DNA from: Pseudomonadota bacterium | GTDB lineage: Bacteria > Desulfobacterota > Syntrophorhabdia > Syntrophorhabdales > Syntrophorhabdaceae | Assembly (NCBI GenBank): GCA_026388315.1 | Contig: JAPLKA010000110.1 | Span: forward strand, 62,001-126,000 | Reading direction: 5' to 3' | Length of the DNA: 64,000 nucleotides | Shown here: one piece after another, positions 26,246 through 34,965 of the stretch | Position numbering within the stretch: the first letter of the stretch is position 1 | Layout of the letters: each line of letters begins with the position of its first letter | Notes under the pieces: generated by a model | The model's input: the letters and a program-made list of their open reading frames with translations, nothing else | What the model was told of the DNA's origin: nothing | The model's database searches: none | Position numbers and translations under genes: made by a program

Positions 26246-27422
26246 AAATAAGTCAAGTCCGTGCTGCGGCGGGCAACCGTCTACGGTTTTTAAGATACTG
26301 CCATGTTGTGACCAGCAAAAGACCGGCAACGCGGAACTTTCATCATCCTGCGCGGCTCCGGAATCTGAGCAGGTTAATTCAGGACAGACTTTATCATCTT
26401 TCCGTTCCCGACCTTATTGGATCAAGGGATTTGTTGATACAGCGGCAGGTAAAATTCCGCTGATTGACACATCTTTGGTATTCCGGGATATTTCGGGTGC
26501 CTGGAAAGCCCGGTGGGGGATCAATCGCATGAACTATAATATCTCTCCCGGACTTTACGGTGTTGGAAATCCCGATGACACGTCCCCGGTTCTGGTTACT
26601 GCCAATTACAAAATGAGTTTTGACAGTCTTAGAAAAGAACTATCCGGCCTTGATGCCTGGGTCATGGTCATCGACACCAATGGAATTAATGTCTGGTGCG
26701 CGGCAGGCAAAGGGACTTTCGGCACTGAAGAAATTGTAAAACGTATCAATGTGGTTTGCCTCTCCCGGATCGTTTCTCACCGTACGATCATAGTTCCTCA
26801 ACTGGGGGCGCCCGGGGTGGCTGCCCATGAAGTGCGAAAGCAATCAGGTTTTAAGGTGGTCTACGGACCTGTAAAGGCCTGTGACATTAAGGAATTCCTT
26901 GATGCCGATATGAAGACCACCAGGGAAATGAGGGTCGTTGAATTCGGTTTCTTTGATCGGCTTTTCTTAACACCTATCGAGGTAGTCGGCACCTTGAAGC
27001 CACTTGCGATGATCACTGCTGCGCTTTTTATTGCCCACATAGCGGGACTGATCACAGTTACTTTCTCCGGTCTGTACCCGTTCATCGGCGCGATCCTGAT
27101 CGGTGTGGTCATAAGCCCGGCATTGTTGCCATGGATACCGGGGCATGCCTTTTCATTGAAAGGTTGGCTTATGGGCCTTCTCTGGGCTTTAGTGGTCCTT
27201 TATTTGAAAGGTGGTTTTTTTCAACATGACGGGGTATTCAACGGTTTGACCCTGCTTCTCCTTTTGCCGGCAATATCGGCTTTTCTGGCTTTGAACTTTA
27301 CCGGGGCTTCCACCTATACATCCCTTTCCGGTGTTAAAAGTGAAATGCGATTCGCTATACCGGCCATAATCACTTCTGCATCGGTAGGCATAGTGTTATG
27401 GCTGGCCGGACGTTTTATATAA
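26235..27422 (+). CDS. hgcA: Mercury methylation corrinoid protein HgcA
   Basis: 395 residues. The diagnostic cap-helix motif NVWCAAGK is at residues 152-159; Cys155 corresponds to the Cys that gives the unusual lower axial Co-thiolate. The corrinoid domain is followed by about five membrane helices (about residues 255-395). HgcA transfers a methyl group from its corrinoid to Hg(II). The N-terminus is unusual: about 60 extra residues with Cys pairs (PCCGGQP, LPCCDQQ, SSCAAP). ATG 26235 is chosen because GAGGAGG lies 9 nt upstream, inside marR. Confidence 0.95.
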   Translation: MSVENKSSPCCGGQPSTVFKILPCCDQQKTGNAELSSSCAAPESEQVNSGQTLSSFRSRPYWIKGFVDTAAGKIPLIDTSLVFRDISGAWKARWGINRMNYNISPGLYGVGNPDDTSPVLVTANYKMSFDSLRKELSGLDAWVMVIDTNGINVWCAAGKGTFGTEEIVKRINVVCLSRIVSHRTIIVPQLGAPGVAAHEVRKQSGFKVVYGPVKACDIKEFLDADMKTTREMRVVEFGFFDRLFLTPIEVVGTLKPLAMITAALFIAHIAGLITVTFSGLYPFIGAILIGVVISPALLPWIPGHAFSLKGWLMGLLWALVVLYLKGGFFQHDGVFNGLTLLLLLPAISAFLALNFTGASTYTSLSGVKSEMRFAIPAIITSASVGIVLWLAGRFI

Positions 27423-27442
27423 CATTAATCAGGAGGGCTTAC

Positions 27443-27748
27443 ATGAAACACCATTATCTGAAAAACGTGGTTACCCTTCATTTGGACGAAGATAAATGCA
27501 CTGGTTGTGGAATGTGCATCGAGGTATGTCCTCATGAAGTGCTGGAGCTGTCCGGGAAAAAAGTTCAGATGCGCGACAGGGATGCATGCATGGAATGCGG
27601 TGCCTGCGCTAAAAATTGTTCCTTCTCCGCCATAAGCGTTAACGCCGGGGTTGGGTGTGCTTATGCGTTGATCCGGGGCGCGCTGACCAACAGCCAGCCC
27701 AGTTGCGATTGCTCTTCAACCGGAAGAAACGAAAGCTCCTGCTGCTAA
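27443..27748 (+). CDS. hgcB: Mercury methylation ferredoxin HgcB
   Basis: 101 residues. Two [4Fe-4S] motifs are visible, CTGCGMCIEVCP and the diagnostic CMECGACAKNC, plus the C-terminal vicinal cysteines (SSCC at the very end) needed for HgcB function. It reduces the HgcA corrinoid to Co(I) and may hand over Hg(II). AGGAGGG lies 5 nt before ATG 27443, 20 bp after hgcA. Confidence 0.95.
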   Translation: MKHHYLKNVVTLHLDEDKCTGCGMCIEVCPHEVLELSGKKVQMRDRDACMECGACAKNCSFSAISVNAGVGCAYALIRGALTNSQPSCDCSSTGRNESSCC

Positions 27749-27924
27749 AAGGATTGTAAGCTGCAAAAAAAAAGACTGTATCCGGTAACGTTGTATGACC
27801 GCAAAGAGCCGTGTATTTTGTTTAAAGAAAATATTCAGAGGGATATAATTTGAGAAATTGCAGCTTCCAGCAGAATTATTGTTATGCCACAAACGAATAA
27901 TAGCCAATAAAGAAAGGAAAAGAT

Positions 27925-28632
27925 ATGGAAGATAAACAACAAGTAGATAGAACCTTCCACTATATAATGGAAACATTTATCGAAAGAGGCAGTGCGCCCC
28001 ATTACACAGAAATAGCAAATACATTTGGCGTCAAACCGGATGAAGGCAAGAGATTTCTCCATGATCTGATCAACACACATGTAATGCCCATGTGGCTATA
28101 CCCCGGTACGGACTTAATGGTGTCGTTTGCGCCGTTCAATAATCTGCCGACGCAATACCGCATTATGGTTGAAGGGCACCAAAAATGGTTTGCACAATGA
28201 GGTCTTGAAGCCCTGGCGGTCTGCTGGGTATTTCCGGGAAAGGCAGTCCAGATCGATGCGCCGTGCCTGGATTGCGGTGAGTCCATGCAAGTTGTTGTGC
28301 GTGATGGCGTCATACAAAATAAAACCCCTGTCGGCATCTGTGGATATACCGATATACCCTTGAGTCAATGGGCAGAAAACTGGCCTTTCACATGAAGCCG
28401 TATCCATCTCTTCCGGTCGGAAGATCATGTGAGAAACTGGTCAGGATTTTGTTCAGGAACAGAGGAGGCAATTCTCCCTCTCTCGGATATGATGGCTATT
28501 ATGAGTACACCCCGTCACAGGGCAAAACCAAGTGGTCATTACGTTTCCTCTGCGCCGGAATATGCGCCGATATTCTTTCAGAGACTAAAGGAAGTAACTC
28601 GAAATTCAGCATTCTGGAGCCCAAAGGTTTAA
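27925..28632 (+). CDS. MerB-like alkylmercury lyase with two predicted selenocysteines
   Basis: 235 codons from ATG 27925 to TAA 28630, with in-frame TGA at residue 92 (28198) and residue 157 (28393). The N-terminal 60 residues resemble the MerB winged helix. TGA 92 lies in WFAQ-U-GLEAL, where MerB has the first catalytic Cys (Cys96 in YAWCALDTL). TGA 157 lies in NWPFT-U-SRIHLF, where MerB has the second (Cys159; family members read FTCSxxxLFRSEEHVxxW). The Sec-Sec spacing is 65 against 63 in MerB. MerB Asp99 is Glu95 here. The frame stays open and family-like beyond each TGA (FRSEDHVRNW, then a final SAFWSPKV). MerB cleaves carbon-mercury bonds. It follows hgcB by 176 bp. Alternative: a pseudogene with two nonsense mutations, which the two GGU-loop hairpins argue against. 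Confidence 0.85.
28210..28229 (+). promoter_or_regulatory. Predicted SECIS element for the first UGA
   Basis: GCCC (28210-28213) pairs with GGGT (28226-28229); after a small internal loop with an unpaired T, GC/GC closes the apical loop GGTCT at 28218-28222, 18-22 nt after the TGA. The loop and distance match the E. coli fdhF SECIS (GGUCU at about +19). Confidence 0.75.
28406..28425 (+). promoter_or_regulatory. Predicted SECIS element for the second UGA
   Basis: CTTCC-GGTC-GGAAG (28410-28423) gives a 5-bp stem and a GGTC loop 20-23 nt after TGA 28393. The outer ATC/GAT may pair, leaving a bulged TC, as in bacterial SECIS elements. Confidence 0.72.
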
Positions 28633-28858
28633 ATGGAAGTGTCTGATGTTTATTGTAGGATAGAGAAGATTTGGCATAACCACGCGATCAACCGAACGCG
28701 CAAGGATACGTGGGGCGTTTCTTGAGATCCTTGGTCGCCGCGCCACCACGGTGGTTAGTGAATTTACAACCACGGACGTATGACATGGTGTTGGTGTGTC
28801 AGCGCACCAGCAAGGGCAGGTGCTACTTTTAACTATAGTTCAAAGAAAGGAGAAAACA

Positions 28859-29260
28859 ATGGCATCTATCAAGATGGTTCCCGAAGAAGAAGCCACAGGC
28901 AAGGTCAAAGATGTTTACGATGACATCAAGTCCCGCCTCGGAATTGATTTTGTTCCTAATCTTTACAAGGTCATGGCTTCTAAGCCAGGCTACTTGGAAG
29001 CCAATTGGAACAAAGTCAAGGCGGTGATGATTGAACCAGGCAAGCTCGACCGTTTGACGAAAGAGATTATTGCGGTTGCTGTGTCAGCGGTCCTTGGCTG
29101 TGAATATTGACTCGCTGTTCACACTTCTGCGGTGCAGAAGTTAGGGTTAGATGATGAAGCCGTGCTCGAACTCATGGCAGTTGTGGATTTGTTCAGTGGT
29201 TTCAACAAGCTGATGGATGGGTTACGAGTCGAAGCAGACGAGAAACCCTGGTATGGCTGA
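28859..29260 (+). CDS. AhpD-like (carboxymuconolactone decarboxylase family) selenoprotein
   Basis: 133 codons from ATG 28859 (AAAGGAG upstream) to TGA 29258, with an internal TGA at residue 84 (29108). The family motif CxxCxxxH reads GCEY-U-LAVHTSA, so Sec replaces the second (resolving or attacking) Cys. After it the alpha-helical fold continues (LGLDDEAVLELMAVVD) to a natural end. AhpD-like proteins are thiol peroxidase/reductase partners; Sec-containing versions of this family are known. Next to the MerB-like gene it may reduce or regenerate the selenol enzyme, or detoxify peroxides (inference). The 226 bp before it hold no recognised gene. Confidence 0.88.
29123..29141 (+). promoter_or_regulatory. 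Predicted SECIS element in the AhpD-like gene
   Basis: ACTTCTGC-GGT-GCAGAAGT is a perfect 8-bp stem with a GGT loop 21-23 nt after TGA 29108. Confidence 0.85.
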
Positions 29261-29600
29261 GGATAAAAAACTTGAATGCCGTGAGCATTCACGCTACTAA
29301 TAGCGGCCTAACCTTGCATGCAACCGACGTTGTGACCGTTGCGCTCCAGCGAAGGTTCAAGTGGTGGTATTCGATCGATTGGGGTCGTACCAAGCCAAGT
29401 TTTATAAGCAGTGTTAAGTTTTGAGTTGAAAAAACCCAAATAATATTGGCTTAAAGTGCTGTTTTTGGGGCAATTTGTAACTTAAATTCCGTGATTCGTG
29501 ATTTATATCGCCTATTGCCCATCACCTGTTTGTTTCGCTTTTCCCCTTCAGCCTCCAGCCTGCCCCTTTTCCTTTCCCCTCTCTGATCTCCGCTCATCCT
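29261..29600. other. Gene-free stretch with hairpins and a heptad tract
   Basis: After the AhpD-like stop lies TGAATGC-CGTGA-GCATTCA (about 29274-29292), a 7-bp hairpin without a T-run. The following GC-rich 120 bp is unlike its surroundings and not recognised. 29540-29575 contains CAGCCT-type degenerate repeats. No gene seen. Confidence 0.4.
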
Positions 29601-29603
29601 TCC

Positions 29604-29924
29604 ATGGATCAGGCCAAAGGAATATTGGCATATATTCAGGCAAGACATCCCGATAAGGGGTATGATGTGGGTGGGGTGATGAGTGAGCTGATAAACTACA
29701 AACTGAGACCTGACGATCCATCGAACCAATTATTACACCAACAGTTGGTGTAATAATTGAGATCACCGGAAAGTCAATAACTACGCTGTTTAACGGACTT
29801 TCACTTTTAAAACTACCTCCTGAGATTCGGACGGCAGTTTCAGATGGGAGACTGCCCGTTTCCCAGGGATATCTCTTTGCAGCTAACCTTGACTGCCCGG
29901 ATCTTAGAAACAGTGAATAGTGAA
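29604..29924 (+). pseudogene. Decayed ParB-like gene fragment (copy a)
   Basis: From ATG 29604 the frame reads AYIQARHPDKGYDVGGVMSE, then a frameshift near 29728-29758, after which the second frame reads EITGKSITTLFNGLSLLKLP and PVSQGYLFAANLDCPD. These are landmarks of a ParB/Spo0J-like (KorB HTH) family that is multicopy in some anaerobic Deltaproteobacteria. The gene runs into GTGAATA heptads at 29911. A stretch at 30055-30130 (PDLEILIDELRTFLAL) may be its displaced C-terminus. The joint between the frames is a perfect 31-bp palindrome. Confidence 0.7.
29728..29758. repeat. 31-bp palindrome in ParB-like remnant a
   Basis: The left arm AATTATTACACCAAC is followed by one A and then its exact complement. 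It sits at the codons for T-V in the ParB-like protein, the same place as the palindromes at 62568, 62808 and 63211. Confidence 0.9.
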
Positions 29925-30375
29925 TGGTGAATAGTTGATAGTTGAGCCCCCACATAATAATACTAACCATCTCAAGTCAGCATAAGTGATTTTGTCTGTT
30001 TTTAACTTAAAACTTGGAACTTGGAACTTAAAACTTCCTTAAGATGGGCACCTGGCAATAGACAAAACCCGACCTTGAGATACTCATTGACGAGCTTCGG
30101 ACTTTTTTGGCTTTAGCAGCGGAGCCAAGCAGGAGATAGGGATGAATGGTTACTCCAAAAAAGACTGAATGTGGCGGATGATCATATGCTATATTTACAA
30201 GAAGAAGGTACTGTGAAAAAGAGAGAAAAACAGACAAAAGGAAAACAGGGTGTAAGTAACTAATATTAAGAGAGAAAGTAGGTTTTGTTACGTATAGCTT
30301 CCTGTAATCCGCAGAAGCAATTATTAATAGAATATTGTATATTGTTATTGGTAATCAATGCTATTAGAGGTATTT
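29905..30375. repeat. Heptad tracts and dispersed block before the PAS gene
   Basis: GTGAATA-type heptads (29911-29945), then the block also found at 10516-10575, then AACTTGG heptads (30004-30036). 30055-30262 contains short coding-like pieces (PDLEILIDELRTFLAL; LNVADDHMLYLQEE) in shifting frames, probably remains of an old gene. AT-rich DNA from 30262 should hold the promoter for the PAS gene. Confidence 0.6.
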
Positions 30376-31844
30376 ATGATGGAAGATAAGGATGAGAGCA
30401 AAGAGCAACTCCTCGGTGAACTTTCAGAAATGCGCCAGCGAATTACTGAACTGGAAAGGTTAGAAGCCGAACACAAACTGGCGGAGGAAGATTTGCGGGA
30501 GAGTCAGGAATACACAAAAAGCTTGTTTACTGCCTCGCATATTCCCCTGATCGTTATGGATGCAGAAACCGGCATATACATAGACTGTAATACAGCCGCG
30601 GTGCAGATATACGGGTATGCGACCCGCGAGGAGGTCCTCGGCAAAACGCCCCTGGACGTGTCTGCACCGATTCAGTATGACGGCTCAAACTCAGCGACTG
30701 AAGCTAAAAAACACATCCAAGCCGGTTGTAAAAATGGTTCTCACGTATTTGAATGGCGGCACCAGAGATCCAATGGGCAAATATGGGATGCGGATGTTCA
30801 TCTGATGTTCTTACAACACCGGGGAAAGTCCCTCATCCAGTTCATGCTTCAGGATATCACCGAGCGCAAGAAAGCCGAAGAGGCAATTAAGGAGAGTGAA
30901 GAGACGCTGAGGTCTTTAATCAATGCTACAAGCGAAACCTTGTTGTTGACTGACCCAGAAGGGACAATACTTATAGCGAATGAAACAGTGGCTCAGAGAC
31001 TGGATAAAAGTGTCCAGGAGCTTATCGGTGCTTGCCTGTATGATCTCTTTCCCCCGGATGTTGCAAAAAACAGAAAAGAGCAGTTCGACAAGGTTGTTTG
31101 TACAGGGGGGCCAGTTCATTTTGAAGACAACAGAGAGGGAAGAACCTATGGAATATCTGCATTTCCTGTTTCTGATGAGGGGGGCAAGGTATCCAAAATA
31201 GCTATTTTTGCCACCGATGTTACGAACGTAAACACATGGAAAAAGCACTGCGCGAGTCAGAAGGCAAATTCAGAGGCCTGGCTGAGAAATCGATTGTCGG
31301 TATCTACCTTTTACAAGATGGGGTATTCAAATACGTCAATGAAAAGTTGGCCGAGATGCTTGGCTACACAATTGAGGAAATGCTCTATAAAATGGGACCA
31401 GAATATATAGTTTTTCCAGAAGATTTTCCCATGTTAGAGGAAAATATTCGCAGAAGGATATCCGGAGAGATCAAATCGCTCCATTCTGAATTTAGGATAA
31501 TTACAAAAAACAAAGATATAAGAAACGTTGAAGTCTATAGCTCCCACACCATATATAACGGCAAACCATCAATTATAGGAACATTCCTGGATATCACCGA
31601 GCGCAAACTGGCGGAGGAGGAACGGGAGAGGCTCATTCTTGAATTACAGGAAGCGCTTTCTCAAGTCAAGACTTTACATGGATTGCTCCCCATTTGCGCT
31701 TCCTGTAAGAAAATAAAAAATGATAAAGGATACTGGGAGCAAATGGAGATCTACATAAGTGACCATTCGGAAGCTGATTTTTCCCACGGTATCTGCCCGG
31801 AGTGTGCAGAAAAATTGTATCCGGAATATTATAAAAAGAAGTGA
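30376..31844 (+). pseudogene. Triple-PAS domain protein split by a one-base deletion
   Basis: Starting at ATG 30376 (AGAGG upstream): coiled coil, PAS 1 (about residues 40-160, ends QDITERKKAEEA), PAS 2 (to FATDVT), then the frame is lost. A second frame from 31236 continues MEKALRESEGKF into PAS 3 and ends with LLPICASCKKIKND and a Cys motif CPECAEKLYP. Adding one G between 31224 and 31225 gives VTERKHMEKALRES and one 489-residue protein. No kinase or output enzyme domain is present. The C-terminal Cys-rich tail is common in sensor proteins of Deltaproteobacteria. The lesion may be a real mutation or a sequencing error. Confidence 0.82.
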
Positions 31845-32240
31845 ACCATATTTATGCTATTTGCTGATTTCAATCCGTAATTCACAACCACAAAATAAAG
31901 GCCATATGCTTGCTTTGTAGGTAGGTGAAAGAAAGAGAGTCGTCCTGTTGGCATTGAAAGTACGCAAGAACCGGATGAACCACCTTATTGTTTCTTAGGT
32001 TTTCATAGGCAAAACAGCACTTTAATCCCTAAAATTGACCATTTTGAATACATAAAACGCCTTATTTCAATGGGTTAGCTTGGTCCGACCCCGATCTCAT
32101 GAAGGCAGTGAATAGTGAATGGTGAATAGTGGATAGTTGAAACCCCACGACGGCCCGTTGAACTTTGAACAGCTTTTAGAATAGGGAGGCAGGGTCAGGT
32201 CATTTACAGAGGAAAATTCAGGTACGGTATTGGGAGACTT
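31845..32240. other. Gene-free stretch with heptad repeats
   Basis: No coding sequence recognised. 32105-32142 is a GTGAATA-type heptad tract like those at 29911 and 50449. The rest is AT-rich, without clear terminators for the PAS gene or yedF. Confidence 0.5.
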
Positions 32241-32816
32241 CTAAGGTTTAATGATATTTGAAGCTTCAATAAGGGAGGAAACAATTTCGAACATATTGCT
32301 GATCCTTCCTACCCCTATTTTCTCTTTTATTCGAAAATAATCGATACATGTGCCGCAGGAAATAATTTCAACTCCGGTATTTTCTAAATCCTTTAGTATA
32401 TTGATCATGGGAGAATCTTCGGAAACAAGCCTTACCCCTGTGTTGATAAAGATGATTCTCCATGGCGCCGGTGTAATTTCATTTAAGGTATAAAGGAATG
32501 ACTTCATGAGAACGGTCCCAAGCTCGTCATTGCCCCTGCCCATTGTTTCGCCGTCAATGAAAGCCAAGACTTTCCTGCCTGCCTCGGGGCTCTTGATCTC
32601 ACTTGAACCTTTTTGCCCATGAATAAGATATTCATCATTAATCTCTTTGCAATGTACAGCAAAACCACACGATGTTAAAAATCTTTGTACGTTTTCAGAC
32701 GAGGTCGTATTATCAACGAGAATCTCGATCTCCTCGACCGGTCTTGAATCGATAAGTCGTTTTGTCTCAACAACCGGAATTGGACAGGTTTTTCCTCGCA
32801 GATCAATACGTTCCAT
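32241..32816 (-). CDS. yedF: Selenium metabolism protein YedF (TusA-DsrE-like)
   Basis: 191 residues. The N-terminal TusA/SirA-like domain has the CPxP motif (GKTCPIPVVETKR, Cys about residue 11), and the C-terminal half is DsrE-like with LVSEDSPMI and ISCGTCIDYF. This arrangement defines the YedF family, which occurs mainly in selenium-using anaerobes beside selenophosphate or Sec genes; its exact reaction is unproven (sulfur/selenium carrier). It fits with four Sec-encoding UGAs in the window. No strong ribosome site precedes ATG 32816. Confidence 0.88.
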   Translation of the reverse strand: MERIDLRGKTCPIPVVETKRLIDSRPVEEIEILVDNTTSSENVQRFLTSCGFAVHCKEINDEYLIHGQKGSSEIKSPEAGRKVLAFIDGETMGRGNDELGTVLMKSFLYTLNEITPAPWRIIFINTGVRLVSEDSPMINILKDLENTGVEIISCGTCIDYFRIKEKIGVGRISNMFEIVSSLIEASNIIKP

Positions 32817-32943
32817 ATGTTCATTTTAAACAGACACCCTATTTAAAGCAATAAAAAAACGAGTTGAACGGAAACATCGCAGGATCAAAGTGGAGGATAA
32901 GGGTGCTGGACAGCAGAAAACAGAGCGTGCGCAGCTTCTGTCG

Positions 32944-33993
32944 TCACTGGTTGATAATATTCCGCCAGTCCGTCGCCACGGGATCATAACCCCTGTGTAT
33001 CAGCATGGATTTTATTTCCGCAAGACTGCGCGGGTCATGAACCTGGAACTGCCCGTCCTGATATTCCCTTGTTGTGTCGATGTATCCGCCCACCCTTGTT
33101 GAGGAGCCGGCAGACATTTTCGTGATGCCGAACTCGATGATTTGGTCCCTGAATTCCCCATTCTCCCGTGTGGAAAGATTGATCCCTACTCTGGGAAAGC
33201 AGAGTCTCGCTGCACAGATGATCTTTACCATGTCCCGGTCGGAAACCTCGAAATAGCGTCGATCGTCCTTTGATATACGGCGTAAACGGGGAAAGGAGAG
33301 GCCGTACTCCACTCCCGGATATTTTTTCTCCAGATAACGGACATGTTTAAAGAGCTTAAGAATATCCTCGCGCCAGTCCGTAAGTCCGAGGAGTGCTCCC
33401 ATGGAGATATGCCTGAAACCCGCCATAGCTATTCTCTCCGGGGCCTGGAAACGGTAGTCGTAGTTTTTCTTCGGACCTGCCAGGTGCAGCTCATCATACC
33501 GCCCCCGGTCGTAGGTTTCCTGATAGAGGGTTACGCCGTCGGCTCCGGCAAGGTAGAGTTCCCGGTATTCATCTGTTTCCAGAGGATATACCTCAAGGGC
33601 GATATTGGGGAAATGTCTGCCGGCGATGGTAATTGCCTCTCTGATGTACGAGGGAGGTGAATGATACCGCGACTCCCCTGTCAGGAGAAGGCAACTGCGG
33701 ATGCCCGTTGCAGCCAGTGCTTTACATTCCCTGTCTATTTCATCAAGGGTGAGTTTTCTTCTCTCGATGCCGGTATCCGCCTGGAAGCCGCAGTAAACGC
33801 ATTGATTCTGGCAGTAATTGGATATGTACAGAGGGGCATAAAGACCCATAGTCCGGCCGAAGTATTGCCTTGTAATATCCCGTGCGGCCTGTGCCAACTC
33901 TTCCAGGAGTCCCCTGTCATCGGAAAGAAAGATGGAATGGAGATCCTCAATGTGAATCTTTGCGGGATTGACGTTAAGACAAATTTTACTCAT
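32944..33993 (-). CDS. thiH: 2-iminoacetate synthase ThiH
   Basis: 349 residues, radical SAM. The cluster motif CQNQCVYC lies near residues 60-67. [17 protein letters not shown] and [14 protein letters not shown] are ThiH signatures. It cleaves tyrosine to dehydroglycine for the thiazole ring of thiamine. It overlaps thiG by 8 bp as the last gene of the minus-strand set. Confidence 0.93.
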   Translation of the reverse strand: MSKICLNVNPAKIHIEDLHSIFLSDDRGLLEELAQAARDITRQYFGRTMGLYAPLYISNYCQNQCVYCGFQADTGIERRKLTLDEIDRECKALAATGIRSCLLLTGESRYHSPPSYIREAITIAGRHFPNIALEVYPLETDEYRELYLAGADGVTLYQETYDRGRYDELHLAGPKKNYDYRFQAPERIAMAGFRHISMGALLGLTDWREDILKLFKHVRYLEKKYPGVEYGLSFPRLRRISKDDRRYFEVSDRDMVKIICAARLCFPRVGINLSTRENGEFRDQIIEFGITKMSAGSSTRVGGYIDTTREYQDGQFQVHDPRSLAEIKSMLIHRGYDPVATDWRNIINQ

Positions 33994-34765
33994 CGTAGAG
34001 GAACCCCGTTAATGGTGAAGAGGCGCTTGCTGTTGTCCGCTCATGTCCTGCCTTTGCGAGATAAGCCATTCTTCCTGCTTCTACGCCCCTGGCAAAGGCA
34101 ATGGCCATCAGTACAGGGTTTTCTGCAGCGGCAACAGCCGTATTGACAAGCACGGCATCGGCACCGATCTCCATGGCCTCTGAAGCATGAGAGGGTCGCC
34201 CGATACCGGCATCGACGATTATGGGTACTTCCTCTATCTCCTCGATAAGCACTTCGATAAGTGTCCTCATTTTAAGCCCCTGGTTGGAACCGATAAGCGA
34301 GCCCAGAGGCATGATTGCGGCTGCACCGGCTTTTACCAGGTCTTTTGCAGCGTAGAGGTCGGGGTGCATATAGGGAAGAACCACAAAACCCTCTGCAGAG
34401 AGGATCTCCGTGGCCTTAATCGTTTCATAATTATCCGGAAGAAGATACCTGCTGTCATTGATTACCTCAATCTTTACCCAGTTTCCGTAGCCTGCTTCTC
34501 TGGCGATACAGGCGATGCGAACGGCCTCTTTTGCGTTTCTTGCCCCGGAGGTGTTGACCATGAGGATTATCTCTTTCGGAACAAAGGATAGGATGTTTTC
34601 CTCCGTTTGCTCAAGATCGATGCGCCGCAGGGCCACAGTTACCACCTCTGTGCCTGATTGGACAATAGCCTGCCGCATTGTCTCCTTGCTTTCAAATTTG
34701 CCTGTCCCCAGAAAGAACCGGCTCTTTAACTCTCTACCACCTATTATTAAATTATCTTTCATCAT
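33986..34765 (-). CDS. thiG: Thiazole synthase ThiG
   Basis: 259 residues, TIM-barrel. The Schiff-base lysine is in NWVKIEVI (about residue 98), with the phosphate motifs [10 protein letters not shown] and AVLVNTAVA. It condenses dehydroglycine, DXP and ThiS-thiocarboxylate. It shares one base with thiS. Confidence 0.95.
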   Translation of the reverse strand: MMKDNLIIGGRELKSRFFLGTGKFESKETMRQAIVQSGTEVVTVALRRIDLEQTEENILSFVPKEIILMVNTSGARNAKEAVRIACIAREAGYGNWVKIEVINDSRYLLPDNYETIKATEILSAEGFVVLPYMHPDLYAAKDLVKAGAAAIMPLGSLIGSNQGLKMRTLIEVLIEEIEEVPIIVDAGIGRPSHASEAMEIGADAVLVNTAVAAAENPVLMAIAFARGVEAGRMAYLAKAGHERTTASASSPLTGFLYDE

Positions 34766-34965
34766 TACCCGCCTCCCACAAATGTCACCAGCTCTATGCG
34801 GTCACCTTCCATGAGCACTGTCTCTGTCCATATATTTCTCCTTATCACTCTTTCATTCAACTCGATAATAACTGTTTCAGGTTTTATTTTACATAAAAGG
34901 ATGAACCCCCACAGGCTTGTGTTCTCCGCCACTTCCATGGTTTTTCCGTTCACCGTCACTCTCAT
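34765..34965 (-). CDS. thiS: Sulfur carrier protein ThiS
   Basis: 66 residues, ubiquitin-like, ending FVGGG with the C-terminal Gly-Gly that is adenylated and thiocarboxylated. No thiF stands in this set; the Sec-containing rhodanese-MoeB fusion at 55.9 kb could be its activating enzyme (inference). Confidence 0.93.
   Translation of the reverse strand: MRVTVNGKTMEVAENTSLWGFILLCKIKPETVIIELNERVIRRNIWTETVLMEGDRIELVTFVGGG

Noticed and set aside
27925-28200. A complete 91-residue protein ending at 28200
   Set aside because: The MerB family sequence continues in the same frame after TGA and a SECIS-like hairpin follows, so the stop is better read as selenocysteine.
28429-28632. A separate small gene after the MerB-like frame
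   Set aside because: Same frame and family continuation as the MerB-like gene; it is its C-terminal part.
28672-29400. Integron-like attC sites around the AhpD-like gene (GCATAAC upstream, GCCTAAC at about 29310 downstream)
   Set aside because: The matching right-hand core GTTRRRY and the paired arms are missing or weak, and no integrase is near. Half sites alone are not enough.
29548-29970. Minus-strand ORF of 140 codons with SLFTIHYSLF
   Set aside because: Made of heptad repeat DNA and antisense to ParB-like remnant a.
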